From NCBI GenBank assembly GCA_025358575.1, contig JANYJA010000015.1, positions 1-34,405 on the forward strand: 34,405 bases of DNA, read 5' to 3'. This stretch comes from Terriglobia bacterium (lineage in GTDB: Bacteria > Acidobacteriota > Terriglobia > Bryobacterales > Bryobacteraceae). Below are positions 25,486 to 32,885 of this stretch, piece by piece. The notes under the pieces are model-generated. The model saw only the letters and a program-made list of their open reading frames with translations. It had not been told where the DNA came from and did not search any database. The number at the start of each line of letters is the position of its first letter. The stretch's first letter is position 1. The position numbers and the translations under genes are program-made.

Positions 25486-26181
25486 TTACACCACCGCTTC
25501 GATGCTCTCTTCGACAATCCGTCCGTCGAACATGTGAATTGTGCGGTCTGCGAACTTGGCATAGCGCGGATCGTGCGTCACCATGCAGATGGTCGCGCCA
25601 TTGCGATGCAAATCGCGCAGCAGATCCATCACTGCCTCGCCATTTTGCGAATCGAGATTTCCCGTCGGCTCATCCGCCAGCAGCACCGATGGATTTCCGG
25701 CCAGCGCTCGCGCCACGGCCACGCGCTGCTGCTGGCCCCCGGAGAGTTGCGACGGATAGTGCTTCACGCGATGTGACATGCCCACCTTTTCGAGCGACTC
25801 CATCACCGCTTTCTTGCGATCCGCGCTGCCCATGCCGCGATAGGTCAGCGGCAATTCCACATTTTCATAGACGTTCAAATCCCCGATGAGATTGAAGGCT
25901 TGAAAGATGAAGCCGATCTCGCGATTGCGAATGCGCGCGCGTTCGGAAATCTTCAGCCCGCTCGCCGCCTTGCCATTCAGCGTGTAACTGCCGTCACTCG
26001 GCGTATCGAGCAGCCCCAGAATAGCTAGCAGCGTGGACTTCCCGCAGCCCGACGGGCCGGAGATAGACACGTACTCGCCCTTGCGGACGTTGAGCTCGAT
26101 CCCCGAAAGGGCATGCGTCTCCACTTCGTCCGTGATGAATACTTTCTTTACCCCATCCAGCTGGATCATTGCTTCCGACAT
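25486..26181 (-). CDS. MacB/LolD-type ABC transporter ATPase 1
   Basis: A 231-aa ATP-binding subunit with fully canonical motifs: Walker A GPSGCGKS, Q-loop FQAFNL, signature LSGGQQQRVAVARAL, Walker [14 protein letters not shown], switch His MVTHD. In contrast to the second ATPase of the operon, the D-loop Asp is intact. ATG 26181 was chosen because GAAGAG lies 4 nt upstream of it; in-frame ATGs at 26193 and 26169 are alternatives. It follows the adaptor gene by 50 nt and precedes permease A by 17 nt. It is expected to drive the duplicated permeases from the cytoplasm. Confidence 0.93.
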   Translation of the reverse strand: MSEAMIQLDGVKKVFITDEVETHALSGIELNVRKGEYVSISGPSGCGKSTLLAILGLLDTPSDGSYTLNGKAASGLKISERARIRNREIGFIFQAFNLIGDLNVYENVELPLTYRGMGSADRKKAVMESLEKVGMSHRVKHYPSQLSGGQQQRVAVARALAGNPSVLLADEPTGNLDSQNGEAVMDLLRDLHRNGATICMVTHDPRYAKFADRTIHMFDGRIVEESIEAVV

Positions 26182-26231
26182 GTGTCTCTTCATCCCCTTC
26201 AGTACTTCGCGTCTCCGCTAAAGTTACCGGC

Positions 26232-27524
26232 TTAATTCAAACGGATTCGATTCTGCGAATCCATGCCCGTGATATCCGACAGAATTACCTGATCTCCCGG
26301 CCGCAACCCATCCAGCACTTCCACCACGCTCACCGACGCGCGGCCCAGCCTCACGCGAACGCGCGCGGCCCCGTTCCCATCGGCGTCAATCTTGAAAAGC
26401 GAAATCGTCGTATTCGGCTGTCCCGACGTCGGCCGACCCATGTAGATCACGTCCGTCAGACGCTCCAATTCGATCACCCCGTCAACGCTCAAATCCGGAC
26501 GAGCGCCCTGGGGCAGCGCGCCTAACAGCGCCACGTCCACCAGCACGCTGCCATTCACGGCTGCCGGGTCGATCCGCGTTACGCGTCCCGCAATAATGCC
26601 GTTGCGCGTATCGATGGAAGCCGGCTGGCCCACCGCGATGTCCTTCGCTTCGGTCTCGGTGACTTTTAGCTCCGCTTTCAGCTTCTCGGGCTGCGCGATT
26701 TTCGCGAGCACCGTGCCAGCCGCAACTCGCTGACCAACTTCCAGCTTCCCCGCCGCTTGACCCGCAACCAGCGCGTCCGCGCCCAACTGCAGCAACACTC
26801 CTCGTGCCCCAGCACGAATCCTGAGCTGCTCCACCTGCTCCTGCTTCAACTGATGCAATGCGCGCAATTGCGCGATCTTTACGCGCTGCGATTCCATCTG
26901 CGCCTTCACCGATTCGTCGATGATCTGCAGCCGCTGCTCTTCCAAGCCGTTCTGCGTGCCCAGTTCCTTTGCCTTCGACGCCGAGATTTTGGCATCCAGC
27001 GATGAAACCAGCCCTTCCTTAAATAACTGCGCGTCGCGCTCCGCCTTCAGGCGCGCTTCAGTGAAATCCCCGCGAACTTTCGCCGCCGCGGATTGTTTAT
27101 CGAATCCCTGGCTTTGCAGCGTGACGCGCAGATCGATCAGCGCCGCTTCCGCGACTTTCAAATCGTACTCGGCGGTCACGGCATCGAGGATCAGTTCCGG
27201 GTTGCTCAACTCGAGAATGATGGTGTTCGGCTCGACAATCTGGCCCGGACGCATGTTGATTCTGACGATGCGCCCGTCGGTTTGTGCCGGAATGAATAAA
27301 ACCTGCTCGGGAATCAGCGTTCCCACTCCTCGCACCTGCCGCAGGATTGGCCCGCGCTTCACCGTGTCCGGAACCACGGTGGCTTTCTCTACGGAGGGCA
27401 CCGCCGGCCGCAACTGCTTCACGCCGATCGTGATGCCAACGACCACCACAAGTGCCAGTGTGCCGAGTGCGGCCCGAATCATCATGCGGCGTCGCGCAGC
27501 GCCTTTCCCGCGGGGTATGTCCAT
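26232..27524 (-). CDS. HlyD/MacA-type periplasmic adaptor, first gene of the operon
   Basis: A 430-aa membrane-anchored adaptor. It has a basic N-terminus, one helix (residues ~15-33), and a barrel/lipoyl half at ~60-110 (VGTLIPEQVLFIPAQTDGRIV). A long helical hairpin (~115-245, rich in Ala/Glu/Lys/Gln, for example RVKIAQLRALHQLKQEQVEQL) follows, then the second lipoyl half, a beta-barrel (AELKVTETEAKDIAVGQPAS) and a membrane-proximal domain ending GDQVILSDITGMDSQNRIRLN. This is the architecture that bridges an inner-membrane ABC permease to an outer-membrane TolC-like channel. No TolC gene is in the window. ATG 27524 was chosen because it starts just before the basic/hydrophobic N-terminus; an AAGAG lies 12 nt upstream inside a hairpin loop. 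The frame is open up to 27638. A decayed copy of its N-terminus lies at 28753-29024. Confidence 0.9.
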   Translation of the reverse strand: MDIPRGKGAARRRMMIRAALGTLALVVVVGITIGVKQLRPAVPSVEKATVVPDTVKRGPILRQVRGVGTLIPEQVLFIPAQTDGRIVRINMRPGQIVEPNTIILELSNPELILDAVTAEYDLKVAEAALIDLRVTLQSQGFDKQSAAAKVRGDFTEARLKAERDAQLFKEGLVSSLDAKISASKAKELGTQNGLEEQRLQIIDESVKAQMESQRVKIAQLRALHQLKQEQVEQLRIRAGARGVLLQLGADALVAGQAAGKLEVGQRVAAGTVLAKIAQPEKLKAELKVTETEAKDIAVGQPASIDTRNGIIAGRVTRIDPAAVNGSVLVDVALLGALPQGARPDLSVDGVIELERLTDVIYMGRPTSGQPNTTISLFKIDADGNGAARVRVRLGRASVSVVEVLDGLRPGDQVILSDITGMDSQNRIRLN

Positions 27525-27552
27525 TGCGATGGCTACTCTTGCATCGCAATGG
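27521..27552. promoter_or_regulatory. 11-bp perfect inverted repeat covering the adaptor start codon
   Basis: Arms CCATTGCGATG (27521-27531) and CATCGCAATGG (27542-27552) are perfectly complementary with a 10-nt loop. On the minus-strand mRNA the start codon (27524-27522) lies in the stem and the only Shine-Dalgarno-like AAGAG lies in the loop. It could be a translational hairpin or, since the arms are two helical turns apart (21 bp centre to centre), a dimer binding site. Confidence 0.6.
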
Positions 27553-27555
27553 CCA
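27540..27555 (-). promoter_or_regulatory. Candidate sigma-54 (-24/-12) promoter of the transporter operon
   Basis: Minus strand TGGCCATTGCGATGCA: the invariant GG and GC doublets are exactly 10 nt apart, with TGGC and TGCA matching the consensus TGGCAC-N5-TTGCA. Transcription would start near 27529, leaving only about 5 nt of leader, so either the mRNA is nearly leaderless or the match is by chance. It overlaps the inverted repeat at the start codon. Confidence 0.35.
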
Positions 27556-27606
27556 GCGCGAAGTGATTGATTCGATTGTGAGCCTTCGTAGGTAAGTGTC
27601 CGATTC

Positions 27607-27623
27607 TGGGACGAATCGTCCCA
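27607..27623. promoter_or_regulatory. 17-bp perfect palindrome upstream of the operon
   Basis: TGGGACGAATCGTCCCA, with 8-bp perfect arms around a single A. It lies 83 bp upstream of the adaptor start and at about -85 relative to the proposed -24/-12 promoter. Fis-type activators bind such sites as dimers, so it is a candidate enhancer for the operon's own response regulator. A matching half-site (TCGTCCC) occurs at 27813-27819. Confidence 0.5.
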
Positions 27624-27652
27624 CCAGCGAAATCCCATTGCGGAAAGGTCAA

Positions 27653-27671
27653 GCCACTCGAATTCAGTGGC
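27653..27671. promoter_or_regulatory. Second, weaker palindrome upstream of the operon
   Basis: GCCACT (27653-27658) and AGTGGC (27666-27671), separated by 7 nt containing GAATTC. Centre about 47 bp from the centre of the 17-bp palindrome and near -132 from the proposed promoter. The sequence differs from the first palindrome, so a shared binding protein is not implied. Confidence 0.3.
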
Positions 27672-28158
27672 ACCAATCCAGCGGCAAGATTCAGCTTCGA
27701 GTCTCGAATCGCATCTCCAGCGGTTAGCCGATCTCGCAATTTTCGAAGGACCGCGCGATCAGCGATAACACAAACCCGGATTTACATTCCAGGCTCGCAC
27801 CGCTCCAATTTGTCGTCCCTTCGCCTGAGAACCCAATTTTTCAAGTAGCAATCCAAACAGCGTGCGTGTACTCCACGGCGACAAACCGGCCAGGTGGTTT
27901 GCAGCGACGTTAAGAGCAAAAACCGCGCTAGTTTTCGGGAAGGGTTTTGGGACCGGCTGCGAACACCATACTGTGGGCCGAATAGTGCGCGTTCTCCATT
28001 TTCTTGGGACAGACTTTCAGGACGTTGAAAGCCTTGATTCTATTGCCCTCGGGTTCCGTCCCGAAACTTACCCAATTCGTAATACGAGGGGAGTTACGCA
28101 AAGGGGCCATATTTGGGGTGGAATTACTGTCATCTGGAAACAGTAGAGGTGCGCCGAA
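27672..28158. other. Intergenic stretch with no convincing gene
   Basis: Short open frames exist on both strands (for example 27862-28146 plus and 27928-28110 minus), but they lack ribosome sites, recognisable domains or signal peptides. Base composition is lower in GC than the flanking genes. It probably holds promoter DNA for the gene at 28159 and remnants beyond recognition. Confidence 0.5.
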
Positions 28159-28528
28159 ATGCGAAGTGGCAACGTAGTAATCTTGCTAGGGCTGTCGGTG
28201 GCACTGGGACTTTGGGGCAAGCCAAGGAAACCTTTAAGGCTCAACGGTCCATGGGAATGAGTTCATTCGAAGCAAGTTTCACCGTGCCGCTGGGTACGCG
28301 TGGGCTTCGACCGACCGGCATTATCACAACGGTGTTATCCCGTGGAACGACGTTCGCCAATGGTCTTGTTACGGTGAAAGCTACGGCTTTGCTTTGACGT
28401 TGCATCATCAAACGGGTGTCGATGATTTTCGATTTAGCCACGATGATCTCGTCAGTATCGTTAACAACTATCTTAAGAAATACGTCGGCGACAAGCTGGA
28501 CCCCAAAGACGGTTGCCGTCCAGATTAA
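28159..28528 (+). pseudogene. Small secreted protein gene broken by one frameshift
   Basis: ATG 28159 follows an AGAGG site and encodes MRSGNVVILLGLSVALGLWG (a good signal peptide) then KPRKPLRLNGPWE, stopping at TGA 28258. In the next frame the sequence continues from 28259 as EFIRSKFHRAAGYAWAST, and for 90 codons through LTLHHQTGVDDFRFSHDDL and NYLKKYVGDKLDPKDGC to TAA 28528. The composition (Trp, Tyr, His, Asp, Lys balanced) looks like a real globular protein, unlike the other frames here. Joined length is about 120 aa. I do not recognise the family. The break is at 28255-28262; a 4-base insertion (TGAG) or a single-base change would explain it. Confidence 0.5.
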
Positions 28529-28752
28529 AATTGACGCGCGGGCGGAGTTTTCGCTCTTCGCTGCTGTGGCTGTGGGCGAAAGGGACAATTGTGACACGGT
28601 TCCGATAAGTCGGGCTGGAGCAGGGGATTACGCAAGCAGCGCGCGGGAAACGATCTTCTCTAGAGGCAGGATTGAATGCCGTTAATGCCCCTCCGACCCG
28701 ATCTCCGATTCACGGGTCTCTTCAAACGCAACTTCAACACAGGCCGCGAAAT

Positions 28753-29024
28753 GGTCTGGCCCGCGCGCATGTTAATTTTGTCGACGCGCCCGTCAGTTTC
28801 GGCCGGAAAAACAAATTTGTTCACGAATCAGTGTGCACTTGCCGCAGGATAGGGACGCACTCTAAGACATCCGGGGCAATGGTGGCTTTCTCGACGGACG
28901 GCACGGCGGGACGAGTTGCCGCACTCCGATGGTGATTGCGATGGCGACCTAGGGCCAGCGACCCCAATGCCGCTCGAATCAGAAGGCGGCGCCGTGCCAC
29001 GGATTTTCCACGTGGTCTGTCTGT
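28753..29024 (-). pseudogene. Decayed second copy of the HlyD/MacA adaptor N-terminus
   Basis: Read on the minus strand, pieces in different frames match the intact adaptor (27524-26232) in order: PRGKSVARRRLLIRAALGSL, then AIAITIGVRQL, then PAVPSVEKATIAPDV, then PILRQV, then a stop, and finally a stretch matching the GRIV.INMR.GQ region. The position equivalent to the start codon is ACA (29024-29022). At least three frame changes and one stop are present, so it cannot make the protein. It covers about the first 90 codons; similarity ends near 28753. The orientation is the same as the operon, so it looks like the rest of an earlier tandem duplication. Confidence 0.72.
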
Positions 29025-29104
29025 TACGCTGTGACTAATACCGGGCGATTATAAGCGCTAACCGCCCCGTCGCTTGCGAGCCAACTCTCAATTTTCGATA
29101 ACTG

Positions 29105-29183
29105 GACTCTTCAGGCGGAACGACCGTGAGCCAGTAGAGGGTTCATTTTGGGATCGCATGATTCAGGGAGCAATCTTGACAGC
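29105..29183. repeat. Diverged 79-nt direct repeat, left copy
   Basis: Aligns without gaps to 29839-29917. The outer ends are nearly identical (18 of 20 bases at the start, GACTCT...GGCGGAACGAC; 17 of 19 at the end, AGGGAGCAATC..GACAGC) while the middle is only about 45% identical. Together the two copies flank the MazF module. Confidence 0.55.
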
Positions 29184-29258
29184 GCACGTGTACGACATGC
29201 CGACAATGCGACCAAGTGGCAGGACACCGCACTGTGGATCGCCGGGTCGGCTGAGCAT

Positions 29259-29591
29259 TTATTTGGAAGCCCTGTCAAGATCCAACGCAAACGCCAGCGC
29301 GTCCTTCAGATGTTCCATCACCTCTGAGGAAAGCCTGCCGATCCTCCGTTCAAGGCGCACGGTTGGCAGAGATCCTAATCCTTGAACATTGGCTACTGAT
29401 TCACTGTCAAGGAACGGAAGCCGAGGCAGAGGCACTTCGTACGGGCTGCCCCTCCGCTGAGTGGTGAGAGGCACATACAACACGAGCGACCGCGGCGGGT
29501 CGGAGTCTTGGCGGGAGACAATTACGACGGGACGGGTCTTCGCGGCGAGTCCCAGGTCTGCCAACCAGATCTCACCGGGTTGAGAGATCAT
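29259..29591 (-). CDS. MazF/PemK-family toxin (ribosome-independent mRNA endonuclease)
   Basis: A 110-aa protein with the family opening QPGEIWLADLG, the strand RPVVIVSRQD (with the conserved Arg of the active site), YVPLTT (catalytic Thr region) and the closing helix VMEHLKDALAFALDL. The length is typical. ATG 29591 was chosen because it begins two residues before the domain; it overlaps the 3' end of the small upstream gene by 20 nt, the usual toxin-antitoxin arrangement. No intact reading problems are seen, so the toxin is probably functional. Expected role: cleavage of mRNA at short specific sequences when the antitoxin is degraded. Confidence 0.82.
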   Translation of the reverse strand: MISQPGEIWLADLGLAAKTRPVVIVSRQDSDPPRSLVLYVPLTTQRRGSPYEVPLPRLPFLDSESVANVQGLGSLPTVRLERRIGRLSSEVMEHLKDALAFALDLDRASK

Positions 29592-29772
29592 CGAGAAGGT
29601 CGAGGACTTCCTGTTCGGCGGCACGCGAGCGCGCGAGATCAAGCACATCCCGATCGGCGAACTCAATCACTTCCATGATGCGTTCCCTGGCCTGTGCCGC
29701 CGTCTCCGGCTTCCATTCGCGCAATCGAGCATCCAGTTTCTCCGCCAGTGCGTCCACAATGGCCTCCTGCAT
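29572..29772 (-). CDS. Probable antitoxin of the MazF-type module
   Basis: A 66-aa, strongly charged and helical protein (EKLDARLREWKPETAAQARERI then RSRAAEQEVLDLLDDL). It has no recognisable AbrB-type MazE domain, so the call rests on position: it is 20 nt overlapping and immediately upstream of the toxin on the same strand. The start ATG 29772 has GAGAG 5 nt upstream. An acidic leucine-rich C-terminus fits the part that binds a MazF dimer. It could bind DNA through an unrecognised domain or depend on other regulators. Confidence 0.6.
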   Translation of the reverse strand: MQEAIVDALAEKLDARLREWKPETAAQARERIMEVIEFADRDVLDLARSRAAEQEVLDLLDDLSTR

Positions 29773-29838
29773 CCGCTCTCAGTTTAACGCTACGGAACCT
29801 GTAGAGATTGTCGCGGCGTACTCTACTTACGAAAAGAG

Positions 29839-29917
29839 GACTCTCCCGGCGGAACGACAATACGCTGGCAGCGGTCCCAGTTCGGATAGCACTGATCGAG
29901 GGAGCAATCCGGACAGC
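29839..29917. repeat. Diverged 79-nt direct repeat, right copy
   Basis: Partner of 29105-29183, same length and same orientation, about 67% identical overall with near-identical ends. It lies just upstream of the antitoxin gene. A distant third relative may lie at 15455-15520 (see findings). Confidence 0.5.
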
Positions 29918-30383
29918 CTTTGCCTGCCTCCGGCAATCGCGACAGATCTGTCCGCGCTCGCAGAGGACTAGCGGAAATAGCGCCGAACCGAAGGATCGAC
30001 TGGTCCGATTCCTGGTCCGACGAAGACCTAAATGAATTCAGGGCCGCATCGCTGCGGCGCCTCGATGCTCAGGAATCGGAGAACCGGGATTGAGGCCCGG
30101 CGATGGGTGGTCGGCGTCTTTTCGGCTCCCCGGAAACCAACGTCCGTTCGGCCGTCGTGATCGCAAGCGGCACGTATCTGGCCGAGCCCCCAGATGCGCT
30201 GGTTGGGACACCACGAAGATGACTAAGGCGTCGGCCTCGACAGAACACATCCTCCTGGACTGGCGATCAGCGGGGCTCCGCGCCGAGTTTTGCCAGCGCC
30301 CACTGTAAGCTCGCCCGCCCATCGGCGCGTATTCCCAAAAATCCCAGTAACTTTTCCCGCCCCGCCCAGTATCACGTGCAGAC
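29918..30383. other. Gene-free stretch upstream of the solo ADOP permease
   Basis: No domain, signal peptide or ribosome site could be recognised in any frame. Two details are visible: a direct repeat TGGTCCGA at 30001-30008 and 30013-30020, and a small hairpin GCCGCA-TCGC-TGCGGC (30043-30058) without a T-tract. No PadR-type regulator gene, often seen before ADOP genes, is present. Confidence 0.5.
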
Positions 30384-32885
30384 ATGACCCTCACCGACCT
30401 CCTACAGGACGTGCGCTTTGCCCGCCGATCGTTTACCAAGTCGCCCGTCTTCGTTGCGGTCGCCGTCATCTCGCTCGCGCTCGGCATCGGTGCCAACACG
30501 GCCATCTTCACGCTCACCGATCAAGTGCTCCTGCGCATGCTCCCCGTGCCGCACCCCGAACAACTGGTGCTGCTAAGCGCCGAGGGCCGGCATTACGGTA
30601 ACAACATGGGTTGGAATCGGATCTCCTATCCCATGTATCAGGACTTTCGTGATCGCAATTCCGTCTTCAGCGGAATGTTCTGTTTTCGCGAAAGCCCCAT
30701 GAGTCTCGGCTTCGGAAAAGGCACCGAGCGCGTGTCCGGAGAATTTGTGTCCGGGAACTATTTTCCGTTTCTCGGCGTCGGCGCCGCACTCGGCCGCGTC
30801 TTCACCCCGGAAGATGACAAGTTCCAAGGCGCGCATCCCGTCGCGGTTCTCAGCTACGGTTACTGGCAAACACGCTTTGCGGGCGACCCCGGAGTCGTCG
30901 GTCAAAAAATTATCGTGAACGGGTACCCCATGACCATCGTTGGCGTCAGTCAGGCCGGCTTCACCGGCACCGATCCCGGCTACGGACCGCAGATTCGAGT
31001 GCCAATCGCCATGAGCCTGAAGCTCACCACCTACCTGGATCTGAACGACCGTCGTACGCGTTGGGTCACCATCTTCGCACGCCTCAAGCCCGGCGAAAGT
31101 ATCGTTCAGGCCAAGGCGGGCCTGCAGCCGCTCTTCCATCAAATCCTCGACATGGAAGTGAAACAAAAGGAATTCGCGAAGGCTGCCCCTGAAATGAAAC
31201 AACAGTTTTTAAAAATGTCCATGGACGTGCTGCCCGCATCCAAAGGCCGCTCGCAGCTTCGGAGTCAGTTCTCGAAGCCCCTGCTGGTGTTGATGGCAAC
31301 CGTCGCCCTCGTCTTGTTGATCTCTTGCGCGAATGTCGCCAACCTTTTGATCGCGCGTGCCACGGCGCGTCAGAAAGAAATGGCCGTGCGCCTTGCCTTG
31401 GGCGCGAGCCGCGGAAGAGTTGTCTCTCAGCTCTTAGTAGAAAGCCTGATGCTCTCGATCATCGGCGGTCTCGCGGGGCTTGCGCTCGCCGTGTGGATAG
31501 ATCGCGCACTGATCGGCTTCCTCCCGCAAGGTTCGGTTCCGCTCAGCATCTCTTCCACGCCGGATTGGCGCATTCTCGGCTTCAACATCGCCCTCTCCTT
31601 ATTAACTGGCGTCATCTTCGGCCTCATACCCGCTCTTCAATCCACGCGACCCGATCTTGCGCCCACCTTAAAGGACCAAGCCGGCGCGGTCGCGGGCGGC
31701 GGCTCGGTTACCTTACGCAAAGCTTTAGTGATCGCTCAAGTCGCCTTATCTTTGTTGCTATTGATCGGTGCCGGCCTGTTCATTCGCAGCCTTCAAAATC
31801 TCAAAGATCTCGACCCGGGATTTCGCACCGCCAACCTGCTCGCCTTTAAGGCGGATCCCGGCCTAAACGGCTATAAACCCGAACGCACGCGCGACTACTT
31901 CAGAAGACTTCACGAAGCCGTTGCAGCCGTGCCGGGTGTGAACGCGGCTAGTTTGGCCGTCGTGCCGGTGCTCGAAGACGACGAGTGGGATTCCTGGGTG
32001 ACCATCGACTCCTATAAGCCATCGGTCGGAGAACTGCCCGATCCGCACATGAATTTCCTGGCGCCCGGCTATTTCAAAACGCTCTCAATTCCCATGGTCG
32101 CGGGCCGCGACTTCACGAGCAGTGACAATATGGGCGCGCCCAAAGTAGCCATCGTCAACGAGTCGTTCGCCAAGAAATATTTCGCTGGCGGCAATGCCAT
32201 CGGTCACCAGGTCGGCATGGGTATCGATCCGGGCACCAAGACCGACATCACCATCGTCGGGGTGGCGCGCAACACCAAGTACGAAAATATGCGGGAAGAA
32301 ATTCCGATAGAAATGTTTCGGCCCTTCAAGCAGCTTGAATTCGTCACCGGCATGACGGCCTATGTGCGCACCGACCGCGATCCCAGCCAGATGTTCGCCG
32401 CCATCCGCCGAATCGCGCATGACATCGACCCCAACGTTCCCCTATTCGCAATGATCACGCTCGAAAAGCAGATGGCGAATTCGCTCGTTACCGAGCGCCT
32501 GGTAGCCACGCTTTCAACGGCTTTCGGATTTCTGGCGACTCTGCTCGCTGGCATTGGTTTATACGGCGTGATGGCGTATACCGTTGCCCGGAGGACGCGC
32601 GAGATCGGCATCCGCATGGCGATTGGCGCCGGGGGCCGGGATGTGATCTGGCTGGTGATGGGCGAAGTGTTCGTGCTGGTCGGAATGGGGATTGCAATCG
32701 CGCTCCCGGCCTCGTGGATTCTAACGCGTTATGTCCGCGCGCAGCTCTACGGAATCCAGCCCACCGACCCGTTTTCCATCGCCATCGCGACCATCGGTAT
32801 CGCCGCCGTGGCCGTAATGGCCGGCTATCTCCCCGCCCGCCGCGCCACCCGCGTGGATCCGATTCTGGCGTTGCGGTACGAGTGA
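30384..32885 (+). CDS. ADOP-type duplicated FtsX/MacB permease, intact, stand-alone
   Basis: An 833-aa inner-membrane protein with two complete units. Unit 1: helix [20 protein letters not shown] (~28-47), periplasmic core to ~285, FtsX bundle with SCANVANLLIARATARQKEM (~310-430). Unit 2: helix ALVIAQVALSLLLLIGAGLF (~447-466), core to ~700, FtsX bundle with GLYGVMAYTVARRTREIGIR and the family ending RVDPILALRYE. The core segments SYGYWQTRFAGDP and DFTSSDNMGAPKVAIVNES match permease A of the operon closely. No ATPase gene is adjacent, the usual situation for ADOP. ATG 30384 has only a weak ribosome site. Function unknown; presumably it uses an ATPase encoded elsewhere, or the ATPases of the operon at 17-27 kb. 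Confidence 0.93.
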   Translation: MTLTDLLQDVRFARRSFTKSPVFVAVAVISLALGIGANTAIFTLTDQVLLRMLPVPHPEQLVLLSAEGRHYGNNMGWNRISYPMYQDFRDRNSVFSGMFCFRESPMSLGFGKGTERVSGEFVSGNYFPFLGVGAALGRVFTPEDDKFQGAHPVAVLSYGYWQTRFAGDPGVVGQKIIVNGYPMTIVGVSQAGFTGTDPGYGPQIRVPIAMSLKLTTYLDLNDRRTRWVTIFARLKPGESIVQAKAGLQPLFHQILDMEVKQKEFAKAAPEMKQQFLKMSMDVLPASKGRSQLRSQFSKPLLVLMATVALVLLISCANVANLLIARATARQKEMAVRLALGASRGRVVSQLLVESLMLSIIGGLAGLALAVWIDRALIGFLPQGSVPLSISSTPDWRILGFNIALSLLTGVIFGLIPALQSTRPDLAPTLKDQAGAVAGGGSVTLRKALVIAQVALSLLLLIGAGLFIRSLQNLKDLDPGFRTANLLAFKADPGLNGYKPERTRDYFRRLHEAVAAVPGVNAASLAVVPVLEDDEWDSWVTIDSYKPSVGELPDPHMNFLAPGYFKTLSIPMVAGRDFTSSDNMGAPKVAIVNESFAKKYFAGGNAIGHQVGMGIDPGTKTDITIVGVARNTKYENMREEIPIEMFRPFKQLEFVTGMTAYVRTDRDPSQMFAAIRRIAHDIDPNVPLFAMITLEKQMANSLVTERLVATLSTAFGFLATLLAGIGLYGVMAYTVARRTREIGIRMAIGAGGRDVIWLVMGEVFVLVGMGIAIALPASWILTRYVRAQLYGIQPTDPFSIAIATIGIAAVAVMAGYLPARRATRVDPILALRYE

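Noticed and set aside
27862-28146. 94-codon open frame on the plus strand (and a 60-codon one on the minus strand at 27928-28110).
   Set aside because: No ribosome site, no domain and no signal peptide; the frames overlap each other, so at most one could be real and neither is supported.
30001-30058. Direct repeat TGGTCCGA (12-nt period) and a 6-bp GC-rich hairpin before the solo permease.
   Set aside because: Short, over 300 bp from the gene, no T-tract; not distinguishable from chance in GC-rich DNA.
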